From positions 1-64,000 of the forward strand of contig NZ_JACJPF010000024.1 in NCBI RefSeq assembly GCF_014695915.1: a stretch of 64,000 bases of DNA. The letters run 5' to 3'. Position 1 is the stretch's first letter. The number at the start of each line of letters is the position of its first letter. Made by a program: the position numbers and the translations under genes. The notes below the pieces were generated by a model, which saw only the letters and a list, made by a program, of their open reading frames with translations, made no database searches and had not been told where the DNA came from. The DNA is from Trichocoleus sp. FACHB-40 (GTDB lineage Bacteria > Cyanobacteriota > Cyanobacteriia > Cyanobacteriales > FACHB-T130). Positions 1-7,863 of the stretch are shown here, in pieces.

Positions 1-2
1 TA

Positions 3-98
3 GAGTATTTATTACATCGGCTTTTAAATGAAGGAGAGCTGGTTATTAAGTGGGGACGAAAGCTCAAAAACAAAGGTAATGCTTTTATCACAATTTAA
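3..98 (+). CDS. C-terminal end of a reading frame entering from the left edge (partial)
   Basis: This frame is open from the first bases of the window and ends in TAA at 96-98. The visible 31 residues (EYLLHRLLNEGELVIKWGRK and on) are basic and look like real coding sequence. It overlaps the start of the DndB-like frame, so it is either the tail of an upstream gene or the N-terminal half of the same DndB-like gene broken by a frameshift. The family cannot be named from so short a piece. Confidence 0.35.
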   Translation, partial: EYLLHRLLNEGELVIKWGRKLKNKGNAFITI

Positions 99-1044
99 AT
101 GCACAACAGCTTATCAAGTCGAACCTGCTTATCTGCAAAGCTTACCCAAGGAAAAAATTGGTATTGAGTTCATCTGCGCGATCGCTGCTGGGGAAACCCG
201 CGAACAAGCAAGGCGACGGGTGAGATCGATCTTTGTTCATGTCAACCTGATGGCTACACCTTTGAGCAAAGGCCAGTTAGCACAGCTGAATGAGGATGAT
301 GGTTTTTCGATTGTTGCTAGAAAAATTGCTGTCACCCATCCGCTTTTGCAACAGTACACAGATCGCAAGCCTCGCGTTAATTGGAATAGTGCGACTGTTG
401 CAGCAAAGTCAACAGTTTTGACGACGTTGCAAGCTCTCAAAGATATGTCTGAGCGATATTTGGGGCAAAAGTTTCCTCACTGGAAACCCTTGGAAAAAGG
501 TCTAATTGCCATGCGGCCAGAGGATGAGGAACTGAAGGAGGGGATAGAGGATTTTCAGGAGCTTTTCGATAATTTGGCAAACCTTCCAAGTTATCAGATA
601 CTCGAAGACATGGATACGCCACAATTACGAAGGTTCAGTTTTGAAAAGGATGGCGGCGAAGGAAATATGCTTTTCCGTCCTGTTGGTCAAGTGGCTTTAG
701 TTCAAGCTCTGGGAATTTTGGTATTTAGGAAAGGATTATTGCTGGAAGACATTTTTAAGAAGCTGCGGAAGTTCGACCTGGAAGGCGGATTTAGTGGTAT
801 GGAGTACCCGCAATCTCTGTGGTATGGGGTTTTGTATGACCCAAATAAAAAGCGGGTGCAGGTTGCTGGACGGGAGCTGGCGGCGAGGTTAGTGATTTAT
901 ATCCTGGGTGGAATTCAGGATCAGATGGAACGTGCGGAACTTCGCAAGGTTCTAGCTGATGCAAGAACTATTGAAAACAAAACAATAAGTTTTGATGGTA
1001 AGTTTGTTGAACCCAAAGCAGTAGGTTTGCCACCTATTCTGTAA
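28..1044 (+). CDS. DndB/DGQHR-family-like protein, C-terminal part
   Basis: The centre matches the region that follows the DGQHR motif in DndB-type proteins: a segment reading IFVHVNLMATPLSKGQL (about residues 68-84) and then LNEDDGF, as in the family's N-x-x-x-T-P-L-x-x-x-Q and DEDD blocks. DndB proteins act as regulators in DNA phosphorothioation systems. The DGQHR motif itself is absent from this frame and would lie just upstream, so the visible protein is probably the C-terminal two thirds. ATG at 28 follows an in-frame stop at 25-27; ATG at 79, preceded by AAAGG, is an alternative start. Convergent with the HNH nuclease, the stop codons almost touching. Family placement rests on the neighbouring Dnd-type genes as well as on sequence. 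Confidence 0.55.
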   Translation: MKESWLLSGDESSKTKVMLLSQFKCTTAYQVEPAYLQSLPKEKIGIEFICAIAAGETREQARRRVRSIFVHVNLMATPLSKGQLAQLNEDDGFSIVARKIAVTHPLLQQYTDRKPRVNWNSATVAAKSTVLTTLQALKDMSERYLGQKFPHWKPLEKGLIAMRPEDEELKEGIEDFQELFDNLANLPSYQILEDMDTPQLRRFSFEKDGGEGNMLFRPVGQVALVQALGILVFRKGLLLEDIFKKLRKFDLEGGFSGMEYPQSLWYGVLYDPNKKRVQVAGRELAARLVIYILGGIQDQMERAELRKVLADARTIENKTISFDGKFVEPKAVGLPPIL

Positions 1045-1986
1045 CTATACTTGAAATACATTTTCGCGATGCCACTCAAAAGCTTTCTTATCTGGCAAAC
1101 ATTCTTTTTCATTTGGCAGTAGGAGTTTTTGCCCATGAAAATATTTTATAGGTTTAGCGTGAGGAGATTCCTCCACCAAATTATTGCTAACTATAATTTT
1201 GTATTCTTCATCAATAGTAAACCAACCAATATCAAATGCCCAATGATGATTTTTACAAAATGATATTCCATTGTTGATGCTACTATCATAAAATCTGGCA
1301 AAAGGTTTTATGTGTGCGCCATCTACAACATTTTGATTTATTGAATTAGTAACTTTAAGTTTACAAAACGCGCATCTGTAATCATAAATATGTACAACGG
1401 CTTTTCTGAAAAAAGCATCTCTAATTAGCGATTTTTTTAATGTCGCTTTCGGTATATTATTTATGCTTTCTGATTTACCGAATAATTGTGTTTCTATGGT
1501 TGAAATATGAAAGTTTTGATTGATTTGTAAAATTTCTATAGTCTTATTTTCTTTAAAAGAAAACCAAGCTCCCACAAGTGCATCAAGTAATTGTTTTCTA
1601 TAAATTTCATCTTGCAGAAAATCAAATAATTCACTGTCCAAATATGCGTAATCAACAGCCGCTTTTAGCTTGTTAATTGTTTTAGGTTGTATACCATTGA
1701 ATTCAGGCTTAAATTTTAAATGCCAAAATTCATCTCCTTGTAGATGCAGAAAGGGATAATGTAAACCACCTTTGTAAGTCGTAGAGCCTAATATATTCCA
1801 ATATCTCTCAAATGTTTCAATCAATTCATTGTCAACTGGAATCTGATTATTAGTAATCAAATTCCGCCCAATTAAATCAATTACAGATAAAACTAATATC
1901 GGCTTGTAGTGAGCATCACCACGTTTACGACTACTACTTACATTAAGTTTAGAAAAACGTTGGCAATAGTAGATAACATTTTTCAT
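1045..1986 (-). CDS. HNH endonuclease with N-terminal sulfur-binding domain (phosphorothioate-dependent restriction type)
   Basis: 313 residues. The N-terminal half has the pattern of ScoMcrA-like sulfur-binding domains: HYKPILVLSVIDLI (about 27-40), an aromatic GLHYPFLHLQGDEFWHL stretch (about 94-110) and a YAYLDSELF helix. The C-terminal half is an HNH nuclease: CAFC (about 204-207), DGAHIKPF (about 222-229), then NGISFCKNHHWAFDIGWF with the HH pair and the metal-binding context. Such proteins recognise phosphorothioated DNA and cut it, so they act as a restriction partner or attack foreign modified DNA. The gene is AT-rich compared with its surroundings. It lies downstream of the Dnd-associated protein 4-like gene on the same strand, with a perfect palindrome between them. 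Confidence 0.75.
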   Translation of the reverse strand: MKNVIYYCQRFSKLNVSSSRKRGDAHYKPILVLSVIDLIGRNLITNNQIPVDNELIETFERYWNILGSTTYKGGLHYPFLHLQGDEFWHLKFKPEFNGIQPKTINKLKAAVDYAYLDSELFDFLQDEIYRKQLLDALVGAWFSFKENKTIEILQINQNFHISTIETQLFGKSESINNIPKATLKKSLIRDAFFRKAVVHIYDYRCAFCKLKVTNSINQNVVDGAHIKPFARFYDSSINNGISFCKNHHWAFDIGWFTIDEEYKIIVSNNLVEESPHAKPIKYFHGQKLLLPNEKECLPDKKAFEWHRENVFQV

Positions 1987-2040
1987 ATATAAAATAAAAA
2001 TAAATCGATAAAAAAGCTAAAACAAAAATTCATAATGAAT

Positions 2041-2077
2041 ATCATAAATAATGTTAAAATTTAACATTATTTATGAT
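2041..2077. promoter_or_regulatory. 37-bp perfect palindrome between two dnd-type genes
   Basis: Two 18-bp arms (2041-2058 and 2060-2077) are exact reverse complements around one central base. The repeat covers the last codons and stop of the upstream gene on the minus strand and ends 55 bp before the start of the HNH nuclease. It is almost pure A/T (core ATAATGTTAAA), without a GC stem or strong U-tract. An operator or a weak hairpin controlling the nuclease fits better than a standard terminator; this role is inferred. Confidence 0.5.
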
Positions 2078-2541
2078 AAAAATTTAGTAATATCAAATTC
2101 TTCTACTAGCTGTTCCTTTTTCATCCGCTCAGAACTTAAAAATAATAAAATTCGCTCTGAGTAGTCAACTGCTCCCCGCAACTCGTTTTGCAAAATTTCA
2201 AGTCCTCCATTAGCATACTCTTCAAATATATGGGTGCGTTTATCTTCATGTTCTTCGTTTTTAGAAGAGAGAATTTTGATATCTTCAGTTTCATTAACTG
2301 CTAATAATTTTATTACTATGTCATGTCCTATTGATATAAAATGTTCTTGTGGTATCGGAGAAAGCTCTTTTTTTGAAGGTTCCCCCAAAGGAACTCGTTT
2401 TTTATGCTTTGCACCCAACGCTGCTGCAAAGGCGATCACTTCTACATAAGTTTGGAAAGCTCCAGTTGTGTCATCCGATGCAACTAAGGCTTTAACTAAA
2501 TCAGCTTTATCTTTAGCAACTTTGATTCTATTGGTAGCCAT
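2071..2541 (-). CDS. Dnd system-associated protein 4-like
   Basis: 156 residues, starting MATNRIKVAKDKADLVKALV. The length, the motif FAAALGAKHKKRVP (about 52-65) and the central AKDKADL/YANGGLEIL pattern resemble the small protein called dnd system-associated protein 4, which occurs beside DndBCDE genes and whose molecular role is unknown. No signal peptide or membrane segment is visible. It sits upstream of the sulfur-binding HNH nuclease on the same strand. DndE, also small, is shorter and has a different start pattern, so I do not call it that. Assignment is from remembered family features and context. Confidence 0.6.
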   Translation of the reverse strand: MATNRIKVAKDKADLVKALVASDDTTGAFQTYVEVIAFAAALGAKHKKRVPLGEPSKKELSPIPQEHFISIGHDIVIKLLAVNETEDIKILSSKNEEHEDKRTHIFEEYANGGLEILQNELRGAVDYSERILLFLSSERMKKEQLVEEFDITKFLS

Positions 2542-2585
2542 TTTATTAATATAGGTTTTGTTGCCATTTTAACTGAAAGCTGGAA

Positions 2586-2691
2586 GCGATCGCACTCTCC
2601 CAGATTACGTGATCGCATCCATCCCCCAAATTATGCGATCGCACTCTCCCAGATTACGCGATCGCATCCATCCCCCAAATTATGCGATCGC
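2586..2691. repeat. 49-bp tandem repeat built on HIP1
   Basis: A 49-bp unit beginning GCGATCGCACTCTCCC is present twice in tandem (2586-2634 and 2635-2683) with one visible difference (ACGTGATCGC versus ACGCGATCGC), followed by a third HIP1 octamer at 2684-2691. It fills the spacer between the SLH/DUF3370 gene and the Dnd-associated gene. No open frame is evident. Confidence 0.85.
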
Positions 2692-2762
2692 TATCCCCAA
2701 GCCGTATTTAAACTTTTATGACAAATGTCTCAGATGATTTTGAGGATGCGATCGCATTTGAA

Positions 2763-4676
2763 TCATCCTGCCGTTTTCACAGTCAAAACCTGCGGTGGAG
2801 TAGAATCTGGGGGATAAAGAAAGTCTACCCGTACTTGCCTTTTTTCGCCTGGTGGCATCTTCAGCGTTACCAGTGGTTCACCAGGTTGTCCGCGTCGCTG
2901 TACCAGATGAACATAGCGCGTTTTTTCAACTTTATTATCATCAGTGTAACTGACCCTAACTGTACCTCTAAAAAACACTTGATTAACTCGTGGATTTAAG
3001 AACAGAAGCCTGTCTGTACCCCCTTCATCTTTCAATGGTGTTTGTACCGATACAGTAACAGTTTGGGGTTGATTGGTAGAGTTATTCAACGGTAAAATAA
3101 GATTGTATTCTACTCCATAGTTACTATGAGCAAAGTATGCCGTATCCGAATATCTAGCTAACATGGGGGCGCTTTGAATTTGCCCAGTAGCAAGAGTAAT
3201 TAAATGTAGAGTACCCAAAGGATAAGAAATTGCTTTTCCGGGCGAAGGAATGCTCAAATCTGAACTATTATTATCAGTAATTTGAGCCTGCCACTGCGCC
3301 CCTTGAGAGACACCCGCGACGCGACTGAAAATAGTTGGTTCTCTGGGAGGATCTAAAGGCGTGGGAACTGGATCGCGCTTTCCTGCTAAACTGCCTGTAT
3401 CGAGTAACTTTTGCCACTCTGCTAACGTGGGCGGACGGCTGGAATTTTTGGCTAAGTTGGCGACATAGACAGCGCGATCGCTCGACAACCGCATCATCGT
3501 CGAGCGACCATTTGATGAGGGAGCCTGAACTGGAATTGCCCGATTCATCAACATTGCCGATTGTCCAGGCGGTATTACCAACTTTTCGGGAAAATTCGAC
3601 TGTCTAATTCCCCGCAACACATCATTCATAGTACGACTGCCAGGGCCAGAATAGACTGTTCCGTTGGGATTTTCTACGATGTCGGGTAAAGTTATAAACG
3701 GCGCTTCTGGAGTGGAGAGATAACTAGCAGCTTGCAACACTTCCACAGTAGCGGGTTGAGCGCCTGGGTTGTGGACAATTATGCCTTGATATAAAGTGCT
3801 ATTTTGGGTTTCCGATCTGGCGATGTGGTGAGAAAATATATCAAATCGCCCTTGAAAGGGAAAGTTTAAATGTGCTTGCGGTACTTGCTTGCCAGTTGGG
3901 GGAAAGGTAGAAAGCAAAATGCCTTCAGTTGTCACAAGTTCGGGGCTATTACTATTAAACGTGGGAACAGTATCGAGTTTTCCCGGTAAAGTCCGCACTT
4001 CCATCGGTTGCACTTCCACGCCAGCAATGTATTGAGGTGGTACAGCGTAGATATTTAACGCCCGACACATCAACGCTGCGACTTCGCCACGAGTGGCAGT
4101 TTGATTGGGTTTTAGCTGTTTGACGTTAGGATAGTTGACGACGATGCTGTTAACTGCGGCGGATGCGATCGCATTCTTGGCATATTCTGGAATCTGTGCC
4201 GCATCGTTAAAATACTGCCCAAGAGTTTGAGTCGGATTTTCCGGGATACCATAATTTTTAGCACCAGCCACAACGCCTACAGCTTGCGATCGCGGGATAG
4301 CTTGGTTGGGTTGAAAAACTCCCCCTGGATACCCGGAAAAAAAGCCTCGTCTGTAAGCATCTTGAATTGCCTTATGCGCCCAGTAACTCGTAGGCACATC
4401 TTTAAAACTCGTGCCATTGCGCTTTATTGGTGCATCGGGAAAAGCATTCAGCATCAACACGGCAAATTCAGCGCGAGTGATAGTAGCGTTGGGGCGAAAA
4501 GTGCCATCTGGGTAGCCACTGACTAGCTTTCGCGGTGCCATCTGGCTGATACATTCTTTCGCCCAATGGCTGTTAATGTCACTAAAGGCGGCTTGATTGG
4601 GGGTTGCAATCAATAGGGAAGCAAAAAACAGGGAACCAACGAAAGGATGTGTCAGGACTTTTAGACTTTTACTCAT
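2763..4676 (-). CDS. SLH-domain protein with C-terminal DUF3370
   Basis: 637 residues. An N-terminal signal peptide (hydrophobic stretch about 11-28, ending NQAAFSD) is followed by three S-layer homology repeats (about 30-210): each has the D-x-x-x-H/Y-WA start and the GYPDGTFRPN/GYPGGVFQPN-type turn, the third being divergent. The remaining 400 residues match the cyanobacterial DUF3370 type, with HHIARSETQNSTLYQGI and repeated IPPGQSAMLMNRAIP-like turns. SLH domains tether proteins to the cell wall, so this is a surface protein; DUF3370 function is unknown. It interrupts the dnd-type run but shares its strand. Confidence 0.85.
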   Translation of the reverse strand: MSKSLKVLTHPFVGSLFFASLLIATPNQAAFSDINSHWAKECISQMAPRKLVSGYPDGTFRPNATITRAEFAVLMLNAFPDAPIKRNGTSFKDVPTSYWAHKAIQDAYRRGFFSGYPGGVFQPNQAIPRSQAVGVVAGAKNYGIPENPTQTLGQYFNDAAQIPEYAKNAIASAAVNSIVVNYPNVKQLKPNQTATRGEVAALMCRALNIYAVPPQYIAGVEVQPMEVRTLPGKLDTVPTFNSNSPELVTTEGILLSTFPPTGKQVPQAHLNFPFQGRFDIFSHHIARSETQNSTLYQGIIVHNPGAQPATVEVLQAASYLSTPEAPFITLPDIVENPNGTVYSGPGSRTMNDVLRGIRQSNFPEKLVIPPGQSAMLMNRAIPVQAPSSNGRSTMMRLSSDRAVYVANLAKNSSRPPTLAEWQKLLDTGSLAGKRDPVPTPLDPPREPTIFSRVAGVSQGAQWQAQITDNNSSDLSIPSPGKAISYPLGTLHLITLATGQIQSAPMLARYSDTAYFAHSNYGVEYNLILPLNNSTNQPQTVTVSVQTPLKDEGGTDRLLFLNPRVNQVFFRGTVRVSYTDDNKVEKTRYVHLVQRRGQPGEPLVTLKMPPGEKRQVRVDFLYPPDSTPPQVLTVKTAG

Positions 4677-4777
4677 GAAAATGTTTTTATGTCAACTGAA
4701 ATAAGAGAAGTATTTTTACGCTTTCTCGTTCCCTTACTTCAGCCTGATAACGAGGGAAGGAATGCGATCTCACTGTT

Positions 4778-5434
4778 TTAACTTTTGCTAAATCTTTGGA
4801 GTAACCAGCGAGTAATTGCCCCATCATCCTCTGTTTGACTGCGTTGCAGTGCTTCTTTAACTAAAGCTATTTGTAATCCCGGTAACACCAGCGACTCGTG
4901 TATTTCACCGCTGCGCCCTTCAGAGATAGAGAATGCGATCGCGTCCCTTAAATTAGCATCAACAACCCAATATTCTCCTACTCCCGAACGTTCGTATAAT
5001 AACCGCTTTCGCCCCAAATCATCACTAATAGTAGATGCACCAATTTCTACCGCCAACGTAGGCGGATTGTACTCATTCAAATCAACAGGTGAATTAGTTT
5101 CAGGAGGTATATTCAACTCCAAACCGATGTAGAAAGCCAAGTCAGGTTGAAATTCATCTAAACCTGCTTTCCTAAAACTGGTATTGGTAAAAACAACAAT
5201 CGGAATATTTTTAATAGTTGCATAAACAAGAATAATGTACGAAACAATTGAATTGTGACGTCCGTGTCGAGTCCCTACTGCTGCCATTTCAATCCTCATG
5301 TACCCTTTATGGTAATAGAACCTTCCTTTTTCATAATTTGGGCTATTAGCAAATGCTACAAACTCATCCCAACTGGCTTTTACCCAGGTATCCGTCACCA
5401 AATTCTGCACATTGGGCGCTGAACTAGAAACCAT
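4778..5434 (-). CDS. Uma2-family (DUF820) putative endonuclease
   Basis: 218 residues with the Uma2 restriction-like fold pattern: FQPDLAFYI (the PD acid), LAVEIGAST (the E-x-G/S element), then RKRLLYERSGVGEYWVVD with the conserved lysine and the Y-x-x-x-GV-x-EYW block. Uma2 proteins are abundant in cyanobacteria and are predicted PD-(D/E)XK nucleases of unknown role. The start overlaps the end of dndD by 11 bp, so the two are probably translated together. That coupling is unusual for these normally scattered genes and may mean a role in the Dnd system. Confidence 0.85.
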   Translation of the reverse strand: MVSSSAPNVQNLVTDTWVKASWDEFVAFANSPNYEKGRFYYHKGYMRIEMAAVGTRHGRHNSIVSYIILVYATIKNIPIVVFTNTSFRKAGLDEFQPDLAFYIGLELNIPPETNSPVDLNEYNPPTLAVEIGASTISDDLGRKRLLYERSGVGEYWVVDANLRDAIAFSISEGRSGEIHESLVLPGLQIALVKEALQRSQTEDDGAITRWLLQRFSKS

Positions 5435-7493
5435 AATCGACCTCTACAATTTCCGTATATTCAAACTCATTCGGGCTTTGCCTCACCAAAGGATAGATAT
5501 TTCCATTTATCTCAATTGAATCTTGTTCGCATTCAGGCTTAGAAGAATAATAAATCAACACATACTCTCTACCTATTCTATCGGCTATTTCTTCGGCAAC
5601 TTCACCCCGCCACTGAGTTTTCGTCACCAAAACCACCAATTGATTTGCTAATTTTGGAATTATCTTAGCAATTTGCCGCCGATAAATTTCATCCAAACTG
5701 CCAAACGGAGAATCCATCACAATCGGGAAGGTGTTGCTGTCTGGAACCATCAGCATTTTGTTTTGGCTCCATTCTCGCACCTTGTCAATAATGCTACCGA
5801 TAAACGATAGACTGAGAATTTGATTTTCGCCCGTAGAAGCCGCAACAGGAGCCTCTAAACCTGCGGTATTTTCCACTAGAGTCAGCTCGTATTTTTCGCT
5901 AATTCTGGGGATGTAAGGCGTAAAAGAAATGTCCGTAAATAGTTGTTGTACCCTTTTCTCTAACTCTAAGCGAAACTGTTGTTCTTGCAATATCTTCACT
6001 TTCGTTAAACGTTCAATCGCCTCTTGAGTTGCAGCAATGCGTCGCTGAGCTAAGGCTTGCTTTTCCTCATTCATTTTATGCTTAGCAATTTGTTTTCCTA
6101 AGTCTTCAATTTCAGCTTTTAAGTTTATAACTTGCTGCTGATTTCCTCCTTGATCTAGCGTTAGCTCTAAAATTCTGGATTCAATTTCATCCAATCGCTT
6201 TTGTAGGTTCCGAATATCATCACTCGGATCTTTTCTCAATTTTTCTTGAATTTTATCTAATTCCGCTTCTATCTGAGAAATATCTTGTCTAAATCTACTA
6301 ATATTAGCTTGCTCTTTGTCAATTTCTTCCCAAAAAGCCGGAGCTTGCTTATCAATTTCATCTACCTGAGCTATCATGCGAATTGCTGTTTCTTCTACAG
6401 CCGCAATTCCCGCTTTATCTAACCAACCGCTCACATTTGCATGAGCATGATTTCCATCGTGCAATTCTCCACCACAAATACAGCGTTTAGAGTTCAGTAA
6501 ATCTTTAACAAATTCTCGCGAAATTCCAGTCGTTAACTCGCCTCGCTGCTTCAAATCATCCACAATTGTCCGAAATTGAGCGGTGGTTTCCGATAGCAGT
6601 ACCGTATAACCCCGCGTAGAAATTGCTTTTTTCAGTGCTTCCTTACTTCTTTGAAGATTTTCTAGGTTGGATGCTTTCAGATTTTCTAATTCTTGGCGTC
6701 TTTCTTGCAACTGTTTTGCTGCACTGAGTTCGCGCAAACGGTGACTGGTTTCTTTTTTTAAGGTTTGTTGATTTGACAATTCTTGGATAATTTCATGCTG
6801 ACGCTGGGCGAGTTGTTCGCTTTCCTTTTCGAGTTTTTGTTGCTGTTTTAATAGTTGTTTGGTTTCGGAGTCGCCAATTGCTTCTAACTCACTTCTAAGA
6901 GTTTTCTCAGCTTCTTTCAAGTGCTTAATGGAATTATTTAAAACTTCCACACCCAGAAGCTTTTTAGTAGCTTCGGCAATTTCGGCTTTTTTATCAGAGC
7001 GAACTATTTGTTCAATTCGCTCTCCGTCAAAGAAAAAATACTGATGCAAACTACCTGGTAAAATTTGATTAATTATATCTTCTGGATGTTCTCGCGGCAG
7101 TAACCAGCGCCCATCATCTTCAGCTACATACATCAGTAATTGACTTTTGCCAGCCTCAAAGTCAGTTTCATTTTTATAAACACGGCAGAGGCGTTGAGCT
7201 TGATAGCGTCTACTGTCATGTTCCCAGCCAATTTTTACCCAGCATTCGACAGCTTCGCCCGATTTCGCTTCTGCGATCGCTCTCTTATTCACTAACTGCT
7301 CAACTGATGCAAAAGCCGCGCTAAATTTCTCGTACAGCACCCAAGAAAACGCATTTAATAAACTGGTTTTTCCTGCGCCGTTATTGCCATGAATAATAGT
7401 AGTATTCTGAACATCTCCACTAGCCAACAAAATTTCTGGGGTTTTGCCATAAAATGAGCGAAAGTTGCAAAGTTTTATTGAAGTAAGCTTCAT
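5424..7493 (-). CDS. dndD: DndD-like SMC/Rad50-type ATPase of the phosphorothioation system
   Basis: 689 residues. Walker A is GNNGAGKT (about 36-43) after a typical NFRSFYGKTPE start. Long coiled-coil arms (about 180-320 and 370-500) flank a hinge with CICGG (about 336-340). The ABC signature region is STGENQILSLSF (about 553) and Walker B is VMDSPFGSLDE (about 593-603), followed by LVTKTQWRGEV. This architecture and the GSLDE version of Walker B are typical of DndD, which supports sulfur insertion by the DndC-DndE machinery. The ATG overlaps the stop of the upstream 59-aa gene (ATGA). dndC and dndE are not visible in the window. Confidence 0.8.
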   Translation of the reverse strand: MKLTSIKLCNFRSFYGKTPEILLASGDVQNTTIIHGNNGAGKTSLLNAFSWVLYEKFSAAFASVEQLVNKRAIAEAKSGEAVECWVKIGWEHDSRRYQAQRLCRVYKNETDFEAGKSQLLMYVAEDDGRWLLPREHPEDIINQILPGSLHQYFFFDGERIEQIVRSDKKAEIAEATKKLLGVEVLNNSIKHLKEAEKTLRSELEAIGDSETKQLLKQQQKLEKESEQLAQRQHEIIQELSNQQTLKKETSHRLRELSAAKQLQERRQELENLKASNLENLQRSKEALKKAISTRGYTVLLSETTAQFRTIVDDLKQRGELTTGISREFVKDLLNSKRCICGGELHDGNHAHANVSGWLDKAGIAAVEETAIRMIAQVDEIDKQAPAFWEEIDKEQANISRFRQDISQIEAELDKIQEKLRKDPSDDIRNLQKRLDEIESRILELTLDQGGNQQQVINLKAEIEDLGKQIAKHKMNEEKQALAQRRIAATQEAIERLTKVKILQEQQFRLELEKRVQQLFTDISFTPYIPRISEKYELTLVENTAGLEAPVAASTGENQILSLSFIGSIIDKVREWSQNKMLMVPDSNTFPIVMDSPFGSLDEIYRRQIAKIIPKLANQLVVLVTKTQWRGEVAEEIADRIGREYVLIYYSSKPECEQDSIEINGNIYPLVRQSPNEFEYTEIVEVDYGF

Positions 7494-7669
7494 TTCACAA
7501 CTTCCTTTACAATTGCTAAAATATCATTATTAATATGTCCGAGACTTTTCTTATCTAGCCTGCCTTTTTCTAGCTGGCACACTCGTTCGATAATTTGTTG
7601 CACTTCCGGTGAAGCTGACTTTATTGGCTCTTGCACATCATTTATATTCGCTTCGTTTGTCATTTTCAT
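7490..7669 (-). CDS. 59-aa protein translationally coupled to DndD
   Basis: The frame runs from ATG at 7669 to TGA at 7490-7492 and overlaps the dndD start as ATGA, the classic sign of coupled translation. An AGGG sequence lies 5' of the ATG; a second ATG at 7663 would give 57 residues. The protein is mostly helical and charged (SPEVQQIIERVCQLEKGRLD in the middle) with no cysteine pair, signal or membrane segment. I do not recognise it and it does not resemble DndE. By position it is a candidate accessory subunit or regulator of DndD. Confidence 0.65.
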   Translation of the reverse strand: MKMTNEANINDVQEPIKSASPEVQQIIERVCQLEKGRLDKKSLGHINNDILAIVKEVVK

Positions 7670-7724
7670 GCCACCCTGAAAGATTACTTAATTTTAGCTT
7701 AAATTTATAAAAGCATAAAGTGGT

Positions 7725-7850
7725 GAGAGGAATGAACCGCAAAGACACTGCATAGCGCCAACGAAAGAGGAAACAAAAGAAAAGAAACCAGAAGCAAAAT
7801 AATCTTCTCTCTTCCTCTGCGTTCTCAGCGCCTCCGCGGTTCGTTTCTCA
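7725..7850. repeat. imperfect inverted repeat of the genomic spacer type
   Basis: The left arm, around GAATGAACCGCAAAGAC (7730-7746) and on to AAAGAGGAA, pairs imperfectly with the right arm, CTTCCTCTGCG...CCGCGGTTCGTTTC (about 7811-7847). The text resembles a spacer repeat common in cyanobacteria (CCTCTGCG...CTCCGCGGTTCG). It lies between the stop of the helicase gene and the start of the 59-aa gene, and could form a hairpin separating the two transcripts. Confidence 0.5.
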
Positions 7851-7863
7851 TTTCTGAGATAAT

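Noticed and set aside
5424-7493. DndD-like protein as a Rad50/SbcC or other anti-phage SMC ATPase
   Set aside because: The general layout fits those too, but the GSLDE Walker B, length and dnd-type neighbours favour DndD.
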